A stretch of DNA of 64,000 nucleotides from Candidatus Bathyarchaeota archaeon (GCA_026014685.1 JAOZHW010000023.1:1-64000), one strand, 5' to 3'. Counted from the stretch's first letter, positions 16,262-25,307 are shown. Program-made: numbers and translations. Notes: generated by a model from the sequence alone, not told the origin.

Positions 16262-17895
16262 GCTTTAGCTTTCACTTTTCCTTTGGTTCTTCTGCCGTTA
16301 TCTGGCAAAGGCAAACTTAGCTGGTAAACAGCTTGTTTGAATTGTTCGCCTCTGGCACCACGCGTTAATGCATAGTAAGCGCCCAATATCCTGCCGAAGT
16401 AGGGGATAAAGACTTTGTCGAATGCGTTGTAGAGCATGGGGTTTTGCAGGCGGTTTTCTAGGAAGGTGGGTTTCCAGATTTTTATGTTGTATTCCCAGCA
16501 TTTAATGAAAAAGTCCCATCGCGCTTTAGAAAGCGAGTCCATTTCAGCGCCTTTCTGCTTCATCAAAACACAGTTCTCAAGGGGCACAAAGAACAGCGGC
16601 ACGTAGAAGGCGTTGTAGTCTTTGAGTTTATCCATCAACTCCAACGTTTGAAGCATGTCTTCTTCTTTCTCGTCAGGCAAACCGATAATCAGCGTCGCTA
16701 ACGGATACCAGTCGTTATCGTTTAGGATGCCGAACGCGTTGGTGACCACGTCTTGCCACTGTTCAGGCTGATACGGCAACATTTTACCTGCCATGTACTT
16801 TTTCATAAGACGAGGACTGCCAGTTTCGATGCCTGTTTCAGCTGTGATAATCGGCTTTTTACCGAAAGAGTACCATGATTTCTCGATCAAAATTTCCGCA
16901 AGTTCCCGAATCATCTGCGGATCATGCCAAACAGGCGCCAGAGACATATGTGCCGCTTGGATGCTTTTTACACCTGGATAATCGGCCACGGTTTTGAACA
17001 GTTTAACTACTGCTTCCCGGTTAGGTACAAAGCGCGGATCTTTGGCGCCATAGAGGAACATGTCCTCAGTGATTAAGGTGATGTGGTCGCTACCTTGCGC
17101 CACGCTTAAGGCGACTTCTTGCATGATTTTTTCAAGAGGCACATCGATTTTGTGCTGCATGGTGGGTGTGCAGAATTGGCAGTTTCGTCCACAACCTTTA
17201 CTGATTTCTACTGCTCCATGGATGGCCACGTTCTTGATAAGAGGCATCTCTTGGTTATAGTTCCAGTTGTCCAGCGATTCATCGGCTTTGGCTATGCGTG
17301 GAAGCGGTTCACCGTTAAGGGCTTTTTTGAACAACTCCACGATTGGTCCAGGTCTGCCCCCCATCAAAACGCAGTCGACGCCATAGGTTTTTGAGACATG
17401 TTGACGCTCAAGCTGCCATGAACCATATCCGCCGACGATGACTTTGAGGTTAGGTTTGTATTTTTGGATGGCAGGGTGCATGACAAGCTTGCGGAATTCG
17501 ATGCGGTTCATGGGTTCGCCTCCGCCCACGATGGAACTGTAGGTTTTGCTTACGTAACCCATGCCTGTGGGGTCCATGCTTGAGATGCCCACGACTTTGG
17601 TTTCTGGACCTATGAATTTGTCTAAGTCTTCGGGGTATGCTACTGCTATGTCGTTTGGAGAGAATCCGCCTTCTAAGAGGATGGATTCAACTTTTCGAAG
17701 TCCATACGGTGCGTAGCTTGCTTGGCCATCGGGAAGTGGAGGTCGGTGTGGATAAAGAGTTTTTCGGACGTATGATAGGGGGATGGGGCCTTTGCCGAAT
17801 CCGCCTGCGAACGCGATGAAGGGGTTATTCAGCCAGTCGCTCATTTCGGTGGCTGACGCTGTGAGCACAATTTTTCTGCCGCTAACTGTTTGCAA
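16258..17895 (-). CDS. Radical SAM protein with B12-binding-like N-terminal region
   Basis: A 545-residue enzyme. The radical SAM cluster motif is C-GRN-C-QF-C within ISKGCGRNCQFCTPTMQ (about residue 240). The preceding 230 residues resemble a cobalamin-binding Rossmann fold (VVGISSMDPTG; KPNLKVIVGGYGSWQ; CVLMGGRPGPIVELF) but I see no clear DxHxxG, so B12 binding is uncertain. Such enzymes are methyltransferases or ring-forming catalysts. The C-terminal half contains IIGLPDEKEEDM, common in this group. A minus-strand TATA-like TTTTTAAAAGG (about 17936-17946) suits a start at 17895. Substrate unknown. Confidence 0.8.
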   Translation of the reverse strand: MQTVSGRKIVLTASATEMSDWLNNPFIAFAGGFGKGPIPLSYVRKTLYPHRPPLPDGQASYAPYGLRKVESILLEGGFSPNDIAVAYPEDLDKFIGPETKVVGISSMDPTGMGYVSKTYSSIVGGGEPMNRIEFRKLVMHPAIQKYKPNLKVIVGGYGSWQLERQHVSKTYGVDCVLMGGRPGPIVELFKKALNGEPLPRIAKADESLDNWNYNQEMPLIKNVAIHGAVEISKGCGRNCQFCTPTMQHKIDVPLEKIMQEVALSVAQGSDHITLITEDMFLYGAKDPRFVPNREAVVKLFKTVADYPGVKSIQAAHMSLAPVWHDPQMIRELAEILIEKSWYSFGKKPIITAETGIETGSPRLMKKYMAGKMLPYQPEQWQDVVTNAFGILNDNDWYPLATLIIGLPDEKEEDMLQTLELMDKLKDYNAFYVPLFFVPLENCVLMKQKGAEMDSLSKARWDFFIKCWEYNIKIWKPTFLENRLQNPMLYNAFDKVFIPYFGRILGAYYALTRGARGEQFKQAVYQLSLPLPDNGRRTKGKVKAKA

Positions 17896-18175
17896 CCTTT
17901 GGATTCCTCTTGAGCAGAGTAAATGATTATGTCCATAGTCCTTTTAAAAATTCCTATCGGTTGTATGGTTAACTGGGGCTGCCTAAAAGAAGCTGTTGTG
18001 CCGTCCGAGTAACTCTGAGTTTTCATCCCTTTTAAGTCAATTTAATGCCTTCTCTTCATCCGGCAACACATTAAGGTTGAGTGGAAAATAAAAGTCTTAA
18101 CATCCTATGTAGCATAATCTGCTGAGAAGGCTTTTATCTGGGTTTAAGCTAACCTCAACGTAAGGAGTTTTAAAC

Positions 18176-18748
18176 ATGAATTTTAATGGAAGCCAAACAG
18201 AAAAGAACCTTCTAGCAGCCTTCGCAGGCGAATCCCAAGCACGCAACCGATACACCTTCTTTGCCAGCAAAGCAAAAAAGGAAGGCTACGAGCAAATCGC
18301 AGCCATATTCGAGGAAACCGCAGCTAACGAGAAAGAGCACGCAGAATTATTTTTTAAGCACCTAAAGGGCGGCATCGTTGAAATCACGGCCTCTTACCCA
18401 GCTGGCGTAATTGGATCGACATTAGACAACCTTAAGGCGGCTGCGGAAGGCGAAAAAATGGAGTGGGGAACGATTTACCCGAACTTCGGCGACATCGCAG
18501 AAAAGGAAGGATTCCCCGAGGTTGCTTGGACTTTTAGGATGGTTGCCAAAGTTGAAGCGTACCATGAACGCCGATACAACAAACTCTTAGCCAACGTCCA
18601 AGAGGGCAAAGTCTTCAAGAAGGATACGCCAATCAAATGGAAATGCCGTAACTGCGGCATGGTCATCGAAGGCAACGCTGCGCCAGAAAAATGCCCCACA
18701 TGTGAACATCCCAAAGCTTACTTTGAAGTCTGGGTAGAAAACTACTAA
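18176..18748 (+). CDS. rbr: Rubrerythrin
   Basis: 190 residues: an N-terminal four-helix diiron domain with ExxH pairs (EKEHAE about residue 55; EAYHERRYNK about residue 127) and a C-terminal rubredoxin-like [Fe(SCys)4] domain (CRNCG ... CPTC). It reduces hydrogen peroxide in anaerobes with electrons from rubredoxin or similar donors. ATG 18176 has AAGGAG eight bases before it. It opens a stretch of stress and redox genes (Hsp20, CDGSH protein, thioredoxin-like protein), fitting oxygen defence in a strict anaerobe. Confidence 0.95.
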   Translation: MNFNGSQTEKNLLAAFAGESQARNRYTFFASKAKKEGYEQIAAIFEETAANEKEHAELFFKHLKGGIVEITASYPAGVIGSTLDNLKAAAEGEKMEWGTIYPNFGDIAEKEGFPEVAWTFRMVAKVEAYHERRYNKLLANVQEGKVFKKDTPIKWKCRNCGMVIEGNAAPEKCPTCEHPKAYFEVWVENY

Positions 18749-18802
18749 CTTTCATCTTTTCTTTTTGTTTGCTCTTTGTTTATTCAATGTATCAAGTGCT
18801 TT

Positions 18803-18818
18803 GGACCTCTGTAGGTCC
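18803..18818 (+). terminator. Hairpin after rubrerythrin
   Basis: GGACCT-CTGT-AGGTCC is a perfect 6-bp stem with a four-base loop, 55 bases after the rbr stop and just before the dispersed repeat. There is no T-run directly behind it, so it may be an RNA-processing or stability structure; T-rich DNA at 18752-18772 is the likelier termination point. Confidence 0.35.
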
Positions 18819-18902
18819 CTTACTTAGAGCATACGAAACCGTATCCGTACCTGCGGGAATCACGCGACGTCTCAGAGTCTACCTCCCCTCCCTTATATAA
18901 AG
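18819..18902 (+). repeat. Dispersed repeat copy 1 (about 85 bp)
   Basis: This stretch is nearly identical to the reverse complement of 51319-51405. Shared blocks include GTATCCGTACCTGC, GAATCACGCGACGTCTCAG and CTACCTCCCCTCCCTTAT. A small stem ATACG/CGTAT is kept in both copies while its four-base loop differs (AAAC here, read on the plus strand). It ends in a TATA-like TTATATAAAG. It lies between the convergent rbr and hsp20 genes. Confidence 0.75.
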
Positions 18903-18918
18903 AAAAAATCGCTGGAAG

Positions 18919-19473
18919 CTACTTTATTTCTAATTTCTTTGTTTCCTTTGGCTGCATCTTAGGTAAAGTGACCTCAAGAATCCCGTCGTTTAAAGCGCCG
19001 GTTGCGTCGTCGGGGCGGATTGGTTCAGGTAGCTGGATTTTGCGGTAAAAAGTCTGGGCTGAACGTTCACGTCGGATGTAGTTTTTGCGTTGTTCTTCTT
19101 CTGTTTTTGTGTGTTTGGCGTTTACGATTACGGAGTCGTCGGTTAATTCTACTTGGACATCTTCTTTTTTGAAGCCAGGCAAATCAACGGTTAAGCGGTA
19201 GCTTTTTCCTTGATCTTCTAAGTCTACAGAGGGCATACCAGTAAAAGCTAACATGGAATCACGTGCTTTTGTAGAAAGTTCCCGTCCAAGCTTGGTTGAG
19301 GTGCCCCAGAAGTCTTCGAAATCCCGCTCAAACCTATTCATCAAGCGGTTAAAGTCACGTTCCAAGTCCCTTGCAGTGTAGAGCGTTATTTCCTCGTGGG
19401 GTTTTTTGATTTCGCGGGCTGTTTTTTCTTTGCCGCCATAATAGTAGGTCATCTTCTTTTTTTCTTCACTCAA
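18919..19473 (-). CDS. Small heat shock protein Hsp20 (alpha-crystallin family)
   Basis: A 184-residue chaperone. The alpha-crystallin domain spans about residues 75-170 (PSVDLEDQGKSYRLTVDLPGFKKEDVQVEL; NDGILEVTLPK near its end). A charged N-terminal arm (KTAREIKKPHEE; ERDFNRLMNRFERDFEDF) and the C-terminal KKLEIK tail, related to the IxI oligomer contact, are present. It holds unfolding proteins in solution without ATP. It converges with rbr. The start at 19473 is supported by GGTGACTT purines upstream. Confidence 0.92.
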   Translation of the reverse strand: MSEEKKKMTYYYGGKEKTAREIKKPHEEITLYTARDLERDFNRLMNRFERDFEDFWGTSTKLGRELSTKARDSMLAFTGMPSVDLEDQGKSYRLTVDLPGFKKEDVQVELTDDSVIVNAKHTKTEEEQRKNYIRRERSAQTFYRKIQLPEPIRPDDATGALNDGILEVTLPKMQPKETKKLEIK

Positions 19474-19554
19474 AACAAGTCACCTACACATTTGGCGAAG
19501 GTAAGCTTTAGCTAATTAAGCTATGTGACTGCACCGAGCTAGCATACAACAGGC

Positions 19555-20298
19555 TTATGGCAAGGTGTATCCGCCGTCGGACACGATTGTTTGCCCCGTT
19601 ATGAAGTTTGCTTCGTCGCTTGCCAAGAACAACACGAGGTTTGCTATGTCGCTTGGTTTACCTATACGCCCCAACGGGATGCCCCTAACAATCATCGCCA
19701 TCGCTTCGTCTGCCTTGGTGAAGCCGCCGACGTCGATGGGGCCAGGTGCTACTGCATTCACGTTTATTTGATGCTGTGCAGCTTCTACGGCCAACGCTTT
19801 AGTGAACCCTGAAATTGCGCCTTTGCTCGCTGAATAATGCACCAAATTGGGAAAAGCCACCACAGGCCCAGAAATTGAGGATATGTTGATGATTTTGCCG
19901 TATTTTCGCTCAACCATGCCGGGTAAGAATGCTTTTGTGAAGTGGAAAACGCCGTAGAGGTTGACATGGATTACTTTATGCCAGTCTTCTTCGGTCATTT
20001 CCAAAAACGGTTTCTGAGGGTAGATGCCTGCGTTGTTTACGAGTATGTCGAGTTTTGAGAATTTCTGGAGCGTTTGTGTTTTAACGTTTTCTACGTCTTG
20101 TCGGTTTCCAACGTCGCATTTAACTGCTAAGGACTGAACGTTGTGTGTTTCGATTTCTTTTTGGGTTTCAAAAACGGTGTCTGCTAAGTCCGTTACGGCT
20201 ACGTCTGCGCCTGCTCTTGCAAGGGTTAACGCGATTTCTTTGCCGATACCTCTCCCCGCCCCAGTTACTAAAGCTACTTTACTTTTAAAATCAAACAT
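19555..20298 (-). CDS. Short-chain dehydrogenase/reductase (FabG-like)
   Basis: 247 residues with all classical SDR marks: TGAGRGIGK (cofactor-binding glycine loop, about residues 12-20), NNAG (about 89), catalytic Ser in ISSISG, YSASK (Tyr and Lys) and the FLASDEANFITGQ C-terminal segment. DLAD after beta-2 suggests NAD(H) preference. Closest relatives are 3-oxoacyl-ACP reductases and sugar or alcohol dehydrogenases; archaea lack standard fatty acid synthesis, so a sugar or other alcohol is more probable. It stands alone. Confidence 0.9.
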   Translation of the reverse strand: MFDFKSKVALVTGAGRGIGKEIALTLARAGADVAVTDLADTVFETQKEIETHNVQSLAVKCDVGNRQDVENVKTQTLQKFSKLDILVNNAGIYPQKPFLEMTEEDWHKVIHVNLYGVFHFTKAFLPGMVERKYGKIINISSISGPVVAFPNLVHYSASKGAISGFTKALAVEAAQHQINVNAVAPGPIDVGGFTKADEAMAMIVRGIPLGRIGKPSDIANLVLFLASDEANFITGQTIVSDGGYTLP

Positions 20299-20367
20299 AA
20301 AACAACCCTACATAGCTATTGGTATCTGATTCTTTTTTAGTTTTTTCCAATTACGCAGGTATCGGCG

Positions 20368-20628
20368 CTAATTCAATTCTCCGACGACTTTCATTCTTTC
20401 GAGCAGGACGTCTTCGCCGTGCGGTGCGATTTCCATCTGGTCGGTTAAGTCTTTTCCTGCCATGTGCCCGAGGTGTTCGCCGTCGCCCCACTGATAGGAC
20501 TCCGTTACATCGTAGACTTTGCCTTTGTAACCCACGTAAGCTGGTTTCCCATTCTTCCCGTTGAACTGAGCCAGTTCGCTGATCGTAAATTTCTTTATTT
20601 CTTCCAAACATAAACCACCACATTCCAT
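20368..20628 (-). CDS. Cytochrome b5-like heme-binding domain protein
   Basis: An 86-residue stand-alone cytochrome b5-like domain: FTISELAQFNGKNGKPAYVGYKGKVYDVTES, then GEHLGHMAGKDLT. The two His near the end (HLGH) and the surrounding pattern match the 'predicted heme/steroid-binding' prokaryotic subgroup and not canonical b5 with HPGG. An internal TTG at 20607 (LEEIKKFT) is an alternative start close to the conserved core. Role in electron transfer is likely but unproven. It is divergent from the CDGSH gene. Confidence 0.8.
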   Translation of the reverse strand: MECGGLCLEEIKKFTISELAQFNGKNGKPAYVGYKGKVYDVTESYQWGDGEHLGHMAGKDLTDQMEIAPHGEDVLLERMKVVGELN

Positions 20629-20749
20629 TAAGGGACAGATGGAATTAAGCGTTTAGAAGCTATAACCCTCTGTGATTGGCACTGCACAGTCACAAAATAC
20701 CGAAAGGTTGTTTAGAAAAGTCCAATTCACTTATACTCTTGAGGCCATA

Positions 20750-21463
20750 ATGATGGAAGGCAAGAACCAGCCGCAACAGCAGAATTACAAGATACAGGTA
20801 ACAAAGAACGGCCCCTACATAATCTCAGGCAACGTTCCCCTTTATCGTATGATAATCAAATGTGACAGCGTTACAACGACCCCCAGCGAATGGGTTACAG
20901 CCGCTAAACTGCCAACAAAACAGACTTATGCACTTTGTCGATGTGGGCAATCAAAGAGCAAGCCTTTCTGCGACGGAACACACGTAGCAGTAAAATTTAA
21001 CGGAACGGAAGAATTCGACAATCAACCGTTTGAGCATATGGCTAAAGCAATGGATGGCCCCAAATTGGCATTGAAAGATGCAGCAATCTTGTGTGCTTCG
21101 GCTAGGTTCTGCCATAGGGGCGGCGATATTTGGGACCAAATCCCCCAAACAAGCGACCCAAAAATTAGAGAAAACTGCATAAGAAACGCTTTCGACTGCC
21201 CCTCTGGCAGGCTTGTGGTCGTAAATAAAGAGACAGGCGAGGTGCTCGAGCCAAAACTTGAGCCCTCTATCGGGTTTATCGAGGACCCCTCAGTTGGAGT
21301 TGACGGTCCACTCTGGGTACGCGGCGGCATCCCCATCTATTCGGCGGATGGTAAACCCTACGAAACTCGCAACCGAGTCACACTTTGCCGCTGTGGAAAA
21401 TCAACTATAAAGCCGTTCTGTGATAGTAGTCATTACCCTGAAGAATATCAAGAGGAGAGGTAG
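20750..21463 (+). CDS. Double CDGSH iron-sulfur protein with a ferredoxin-like middle
   Basis: About 237 residues. Two CDGSH [2Fe-2S] motifs are present: CRCGQSKSKPFCDGTH near the N-terminus and CRCGKSTIKPFCDSSH at the C-terminus, each with the three-Cys one-His ligand set. The middle contains CASARFCHRGGDIWD and FDCPSGRLV, which fits the divergent mono-cluster Fe-S domain often fused with CDGSH. I chose ATG 20750 because GAGG precedes it; the frame is open from 20672. It overlaps the thioredoxin-like gene by one base, so the two are translated from one mRNA. Confidence 0.85.
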   Translation: MMEGKNQPQQQNYKIQVTKNGPYIISGNVPLYRMIIKCDSVTTTPSEWVTAAKLPTKQTYALCRCGQSKSKPFCDGTHVAVKFNGTEEFDNQPFEHMAKAMDGPKLALKDAAILCASARFCHRGGDIWDQIPQTSDPKIRENCIRNAFDCPSGRLVVVNKETGEVLEPKLEPSIGFIEDPSVGVDGPLWVRGGIPIYSADGKPYETRNRVTLCRCGKSTIKPFCDSSHYPEEYQEER

Positions 21464-21792
21464 TGTTGAAAAAGAAAATGGAGATTTCTGAAGAGAAAAA
21501 CGTCGAGGACATCCTTAAAGAGAAAGAAAAAGCCTACGTGCTGTTCTATGCGTCTTGGTGTCCGCATTCGCAGCGGTTTTTGCCCATCTTTGAGGAATAC
21601 GCCAAAACCAACCCCGACGAATGCCTAAGCGTTATGATTGATTATAAAGCGGATTTATGCGACAAATACGGAATAGAATACTACCCTACTGTGTTGCTGT
21701 TCAAAAAGGGTAAAGTTAAAAAAAGACTCGATGCAACTCCTGGGCTTGGGCTTAGCAAAGCGGAACTTGCAGACCTCACTGCCAACCCATAG
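21463..21792 (+). CDS. Thioredoxin-like protein with a single active-site cysteine
   Basis: A 109-residue thioredoxin fold: VLFYASWCPHSQRFLPIFEEYA carries the active site as CPHS, so the resolving Cys is replaced by Ser (CxxS). The cis-proline strand is seen as GIEYYPTVLLFKKGK. A CxxS protein cannot do a normal dithiol exchange; it may reduce glutathione-like mixed disulfides, act as a chaperone, or hold partners. Another Cys pair (CLSVMIDYKADLC) lies on the next strand. GTG 21463 overlaps the CDGSH stop by one base. Confidence 0.88.
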   Translation: MLKKKMEISEEKNVEDILKEKEKAYVLFYASWCPHSQRFLPIFEEYAKTNPDECLSVMIDYKADLCDKYGIEYYPTVLLFKKGKVKKRLDATPGLGLSKAELADLTANP

Positions 21793-21798
21793 TTTTTG

Positions 21799-22143
21799 TT
21801 ACTTCGATAACACTGATACTTGCGCAGTTTGTTGTTTGCTGTAAATTATGTTGCTTATGGCTTTTGCTTGTTGGCTGTGCTTGTAGCAGGGGCAGTTTGT
21901 TTGGTTTGCGTCTCTTTGGATCCTTAATTTGCATTCATGCACTACCTTAAAGGTCATCTGCCTCAATTCGCCGCCTGATCGGAAATGAACTGTGTACTGC
22001 TCAAGTTTTTCTTTAACAATTGAAGCTATGTCGGATTGAAAGTTACCTGTCCGTTGAAGGTATTCTTTTATGGTGCACTCTGGAGGTACCATAACCTTCA
22101 TCTTCAGGGTATTATGCTTGCATTCCCAACACAAATTTGGCAT
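21799..22143 (-). CDS. Cys-rich hypothetical protein
   Basis: About 114 residues starting at ATG 22143 (MPNLCWECKHN), preceded by AAGGTA; the frame extends to a TTG at 22161. Cysteines appear as CWEC near the N-terminus, HEC in the middle and NCPCYKH near the C-terminus, suggesting a zinc-binding protein. The middle helix IASIVKEKLEQY is well formed. It converges with the thioredoxin-like gene, six bases apart. I do not recognise the family. Confidence 0.5.
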   Translation of the reverse strand: MPNLCWECKHNTLKMKVMVPPECTIKEYLQRTGNFQSDIASIVKEKLEQYTVHFRSGGELRQMTFKVVHECKLRIQRDANQTNCPCYKHSQQAKAISNIIYSKQQTAQVSVLSK

Positions 22144-22313
22144 GATGTTTCGTACCTTCAAGCATGCCCTTGTCTTTTAGGTAAATTAACTCTTTTTGAG
22201 AACACGTTTTTACTGGCTTGCCAAACAGGTATCGCAAAGAGAGCGCTGGTTTGTTAAGCCGTCTTTGCAAAAACCGTCGCTGCACTTGGCAAATTCAGAG
22301 GTTGGATGCTTTG

Positions 22314-25307
22314 TTACTGTTTTTGGAGTATTTCTTCGTATTCAGAGTTAACGGAACCATACTTGTTTAGTAAAATGTTGTGTACTTTTCGCCAATCTTC
22401 GATTGTGGCAGACCAGTTTGGTCCTTCAATGATGCTTTTAACGTAAGCCCCAAAGGCGCCTTCACGTTTTATTGTTCCTTCTTTGCGGTTGACGCTCAGT
22501 AAGCCAGATTTTCTGAGTTGTTGGAGGATTTTTTCGATTTGATTTTTGTTCACGGCGTAAGTTAAGGTGTGGTTTATGTCATCAGTTAACGAAGTGATTG
22601 TGAATTCTTCTTCAGTTCGGAGGCTTATAGCGGCAACCATGATTTGCGTCAACTTGGCTGTTTTTGTGATGTAAAACGCTTTTTTAGGTGCCAAAGCCTG
22701 TTCAAGGCGGTAAGCCTCGCGCTTATAGAACCAGCCTTTTACCCCTTCAGCGACCACTAAATAGGCGCATAGAATGAGGGTTAACGCCACATAGAACATC
22801 GGCGGCGGTGTCACGAAACCAAACACTGGGCCTAGAGGCGTAAACGGCACTGATAGCGCAAATGTCATTATGGCTATGCTGGTTATGACGAGGTACTTGC
22901 TTGGTTTGCTCTTCCAGAAGGGTCGACGTCTGGTTCTTATGACAAAGACAACTAGAATCTGCGAAACTAAGGATTCAATGAACCACGCGGTCTGGAATAG
23001 GGCTGGTTCAGCTGCAAAGAAAAACAGCATGACAAAGAACGTCAGAAAGTCGAATAGTGAACTCACTGGACCCAAAGTTAGCATGAAACGGCGTATGAAT
23101 GTGATGTCCCAACGTTTGGGGCGCTCCACGTATTCTTCATCCACTTTATCAGTCGTTATGGATGACTGGGAGAAGTCGTAGAGAAGGTTGTTTAGCAATA
23201 TCTGCACAGGAAGCATGGGTAGAAAAGTCAAAAACATCGCGGCGCCAGCAACACTAAACATGTTCCCAAAGTTGGAGCTAACACTGATCATGATGTACTT
23301 CATGGTGTTGCCGAATGTTTTGCGCCCCTCAAAAACACCCTGCGCCAAAACCGTAAGGTCGTTTTGAGAGAGGATGATGTCTGCGGATTCTCGAGCTACA
23401 TCTACTGCGTTATCAACCGAGATTCCGACGTCGCTGGTTTTAAGGGATGGTGCATCGTTTATGCCGTCTCCCATGTAGCCTACGACGTGTCCGTTCTTTT
23501 TAAGTAGAGAAATGATGCGGTCTTTCTGGGCGGGGTTTACGCGGCAAAAGACGTTGGCTTCTTCAACGGTTGCCATGAGCGCTTCGTTGGTTTTGTTTGC
23601 GATGTCCGTTCCCAGCACTATTCCTTTGACTTCAAAGCCCAATTCTTCACAGACTTTTTTTGTGACCAGCTCGTTGTCGCCTGTGAGGATTTTAAGTTCT
23701 ATGCCTGCCTTGGTTAAGAGTTGGATTGATTGTTTAGCTGTTTCTTTAGGTGGGTCAAGGAAAGCCACAAACCCCAAGAACACCATTTCACTTTCATCGT
23801 TAATCGAGTAAACCGCTTTTTCCTCTTTGAGCCGCTTGTAGGCCACTCCAAGCACACGGAGGCCTTGAGCGCTAAAGTCGCGGTATTTAAGGTCGATTTT
23901 TCCCTTGATTTCGTCGGTGAGGTCAGAAATTGTTTTGTCCAACTCGTAGTATGTGCAGACTTTAAGAATTTCTTCAGGGGCGCCTTTGGCTATGAAGAAC
24001 CGTTGTCCCTTGTGTTCGACGACGACGGAGACGCGGCGGCGGATGAAGTCGAAGGGCACTTCATCGATTTTTAGGTACTGGGTGGTGTCGATTTCTTTGT
24101 GTTTTAAAATGGCTTCGTCAAGGGGGCTTTTTAGTCCTGTTTGGAAGTGGCTGTTTAGGAAGGAGTAACGGAAGACTTTCTCGTCTTCGTCGCCTTCTAT
24201 GTTTACGTTTAAGATGAGTTTAATGCGGTTCTCGGTTAGGGTGCCTGTTTTGTCGGTACAGAGCACGTTCATGCTGCCAAAGTTCTCGATCGCCGAAAGC
24301 CGTTTTACGATGACGCCTTTTTTAGACATCGCCATGGCTCCCCGCGACAAATTGATGGTTATAATCATGGGCAACAGTTCAGGCGTCAAACCAACCGCTA
24401 AAGCTACAGCAAAAAGCAAGGCCTCCACGACGCCGCTGCTGCTGGGGTTTCGTAGGGCGATTGCCATGAAAACAAAAATCACAAGCAAAAACGTTACTTG
24501 TAGTATGAGGAAACCGAAGCTTCTGATTCCTCGCTCAAACTCTGTTTCCGGGGGCTTCTCGACAAGTTTTTTAGCGATTTTGCCGAATTCTGTTGCGCTC
24601 CCAGTTTTGGTCACCACCGCTGTTGCGGTTCCGCTTACAACGGAGGTTCCCATAAAGCAGTAGTTGCTCCATTCCGCTATGTTGCTTTTCTCTTTCACTG
24701 GTGTTGCTGTTTTTTCGACTGGAAATGATTCGCCTGTTAATGCGGATTGATTGATGAAGAGGTCTTTTGCGCTTATAACGCGGGCGTCGGCGGGGCTAAT
24801 GTCGCCTGCTGAGAGATAAAAAACGTCACCTGGAACGATTTCAGGCAGTTTTATTTCTTGTTTCACCCCATCCCGTAGCACAGTGGCGGTTGAGGTAACT
24901 TTCTGCTTTAGCAGTTCAGCGGATTTCTCAGCTTTTCTCTCCTGATAGAAATCCAATACGACACTGACCAAGATGATGGTTAAGATGATTGCGGTGTTAG
25001 CCCATTCCCCCAAAAAACCAGAGATAATGCCTGCGATTAATAGGATAATCACTAGGGGGCTTTTGAAGTGAACAAAGAATTCTACAATCGCTGAATGCTT
25101 ATGTTCCATGCCGAGTTCGTTTCGGCCAAAAGCTTCCAGCCGTTCTGAGGCCTGCTGCGAAGTCAACCCCTGTTGAGAGGTATCCAGATGCGATAGGAGT
25201 TCATTGACTGGTAACCTGACGAGTTCTTCTGTGCTCAAGATGGGCTTCATAGCTGTCTCTGGTGATTCTGTTGAAGAAGAGAGATCATCGTTGGTTAACT
25301 GCGCCAT
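22314..25307 (-). CDS. mgtA: P-type ATPase, Mg2+-transport (MgtA-like), with extra C-terminal domain
   Basis: About 997 residues. Motifs in order: actuator TGES, phosphorylation site DKTGTLTENR, KGAPEEIL, and hinge GDGINDAPSLK; about ten membrane helices, with N(NLLYDFSQ) as in P3B pumps. MgtA imports Mg2+ using ATP. After the last helix (about residue 860) come about 130 extra residues with ITKTAKLTQIMVAAI, KILQQLRKSGLLSVNRKEGTIKREGAFG, which reads like a winged-helix domain; ordinary MgtA ends after the last helix. ATG 25307 has GAGGGGG before it; an upstream in-frame ATG at 25340 would add eleven unlikely residues. Confidence 0.9.
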   Translation of the reverse strand: MAQLTNDDLSSSTESPETAMKPILSTEELVRLPVNELLSHLDTSQQGLTSQQASERLEAFGRNELGMEHKHSAIVEFFVHFKSPLVIILLIAGIISGFLGEWANTAIILTIILVSVVLDFYQERKAEKSAELLKQKVTSTATVLRDGVKQEIKLPEIVPGDVFYLSAGDISPADARVISAKDLFINQSALTGESFPVEKTATPVKEKSNIAEWSNYCFMGTSVVSGTATAVVTKTGSATEFGKIAKKLVEKPPETEFERGIRSFGFLILQVTFLLVIFVFMAIALRNPSSSGVVEALLFAVALAVGLTPELLPMIITINLSRGAMAMSKKGVIVKRLSAIENFGSMNVLCTDKTGTLTENRIKLILNVNIEGDEDEKVFRYSFLNSHFQTGLKSPLDEAILKHKEIDTTQYLKIDEVPFDFIRRRVSVVVEHKGQRFFIAKGAPEEILKVCTYYELDKTISDLTDEIKGKIDLKYRDFSAQGLRVLGVAYKRLKEEKAVYSINDESEMVFLGFVAFLDPPKETAKQSIQLLTKAGIELKILTGDNELVTKKVCEELGFEVKGIVLGTDIANKTNEALMATVEEANVFCRVNPAQKDRIISLLKKNGHVVGYMGDGINDAPSLKTSDVGISVDNAVDVARESADIILSQNDLTVLAQGVFEGRKTFGNTMKYIMISVSSNFGNMFSVAGAAMFLTFLPMLPVQILLNNLLYDFSQSSITTDKVDEEYVERPKRWDITFIRRFMLTLGPVSSLFDFLTFFVMLFFFAAEPALFQTAWFIESLVSQILVVFVIRTRRRPFWKSKPSKYLVITSIAIMTFALSVPFTPLGPVFGFVTPPPMFYVALTLILCAYLVVAEGVKGWFYKREAYRLEQALAPKKAFYITKTAKLTQIMVAAISLRTEEEFTITSLTDDINHTLTYAVNKNQIEKILQQLRKSGLLSVNRKEGTIKREGAFGAYVKSIIEGPNWSATIEDWRKVHNILLNKYGSVNSEYEEILQKQ

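Noticed and set aside
17896-18175. Gene in the gap between the radical SAM protein and rubrerythrin
   Set aside because: Only divergent promoter-like DNA was seen, including the AAGGAG of rbr; no credible ORF.
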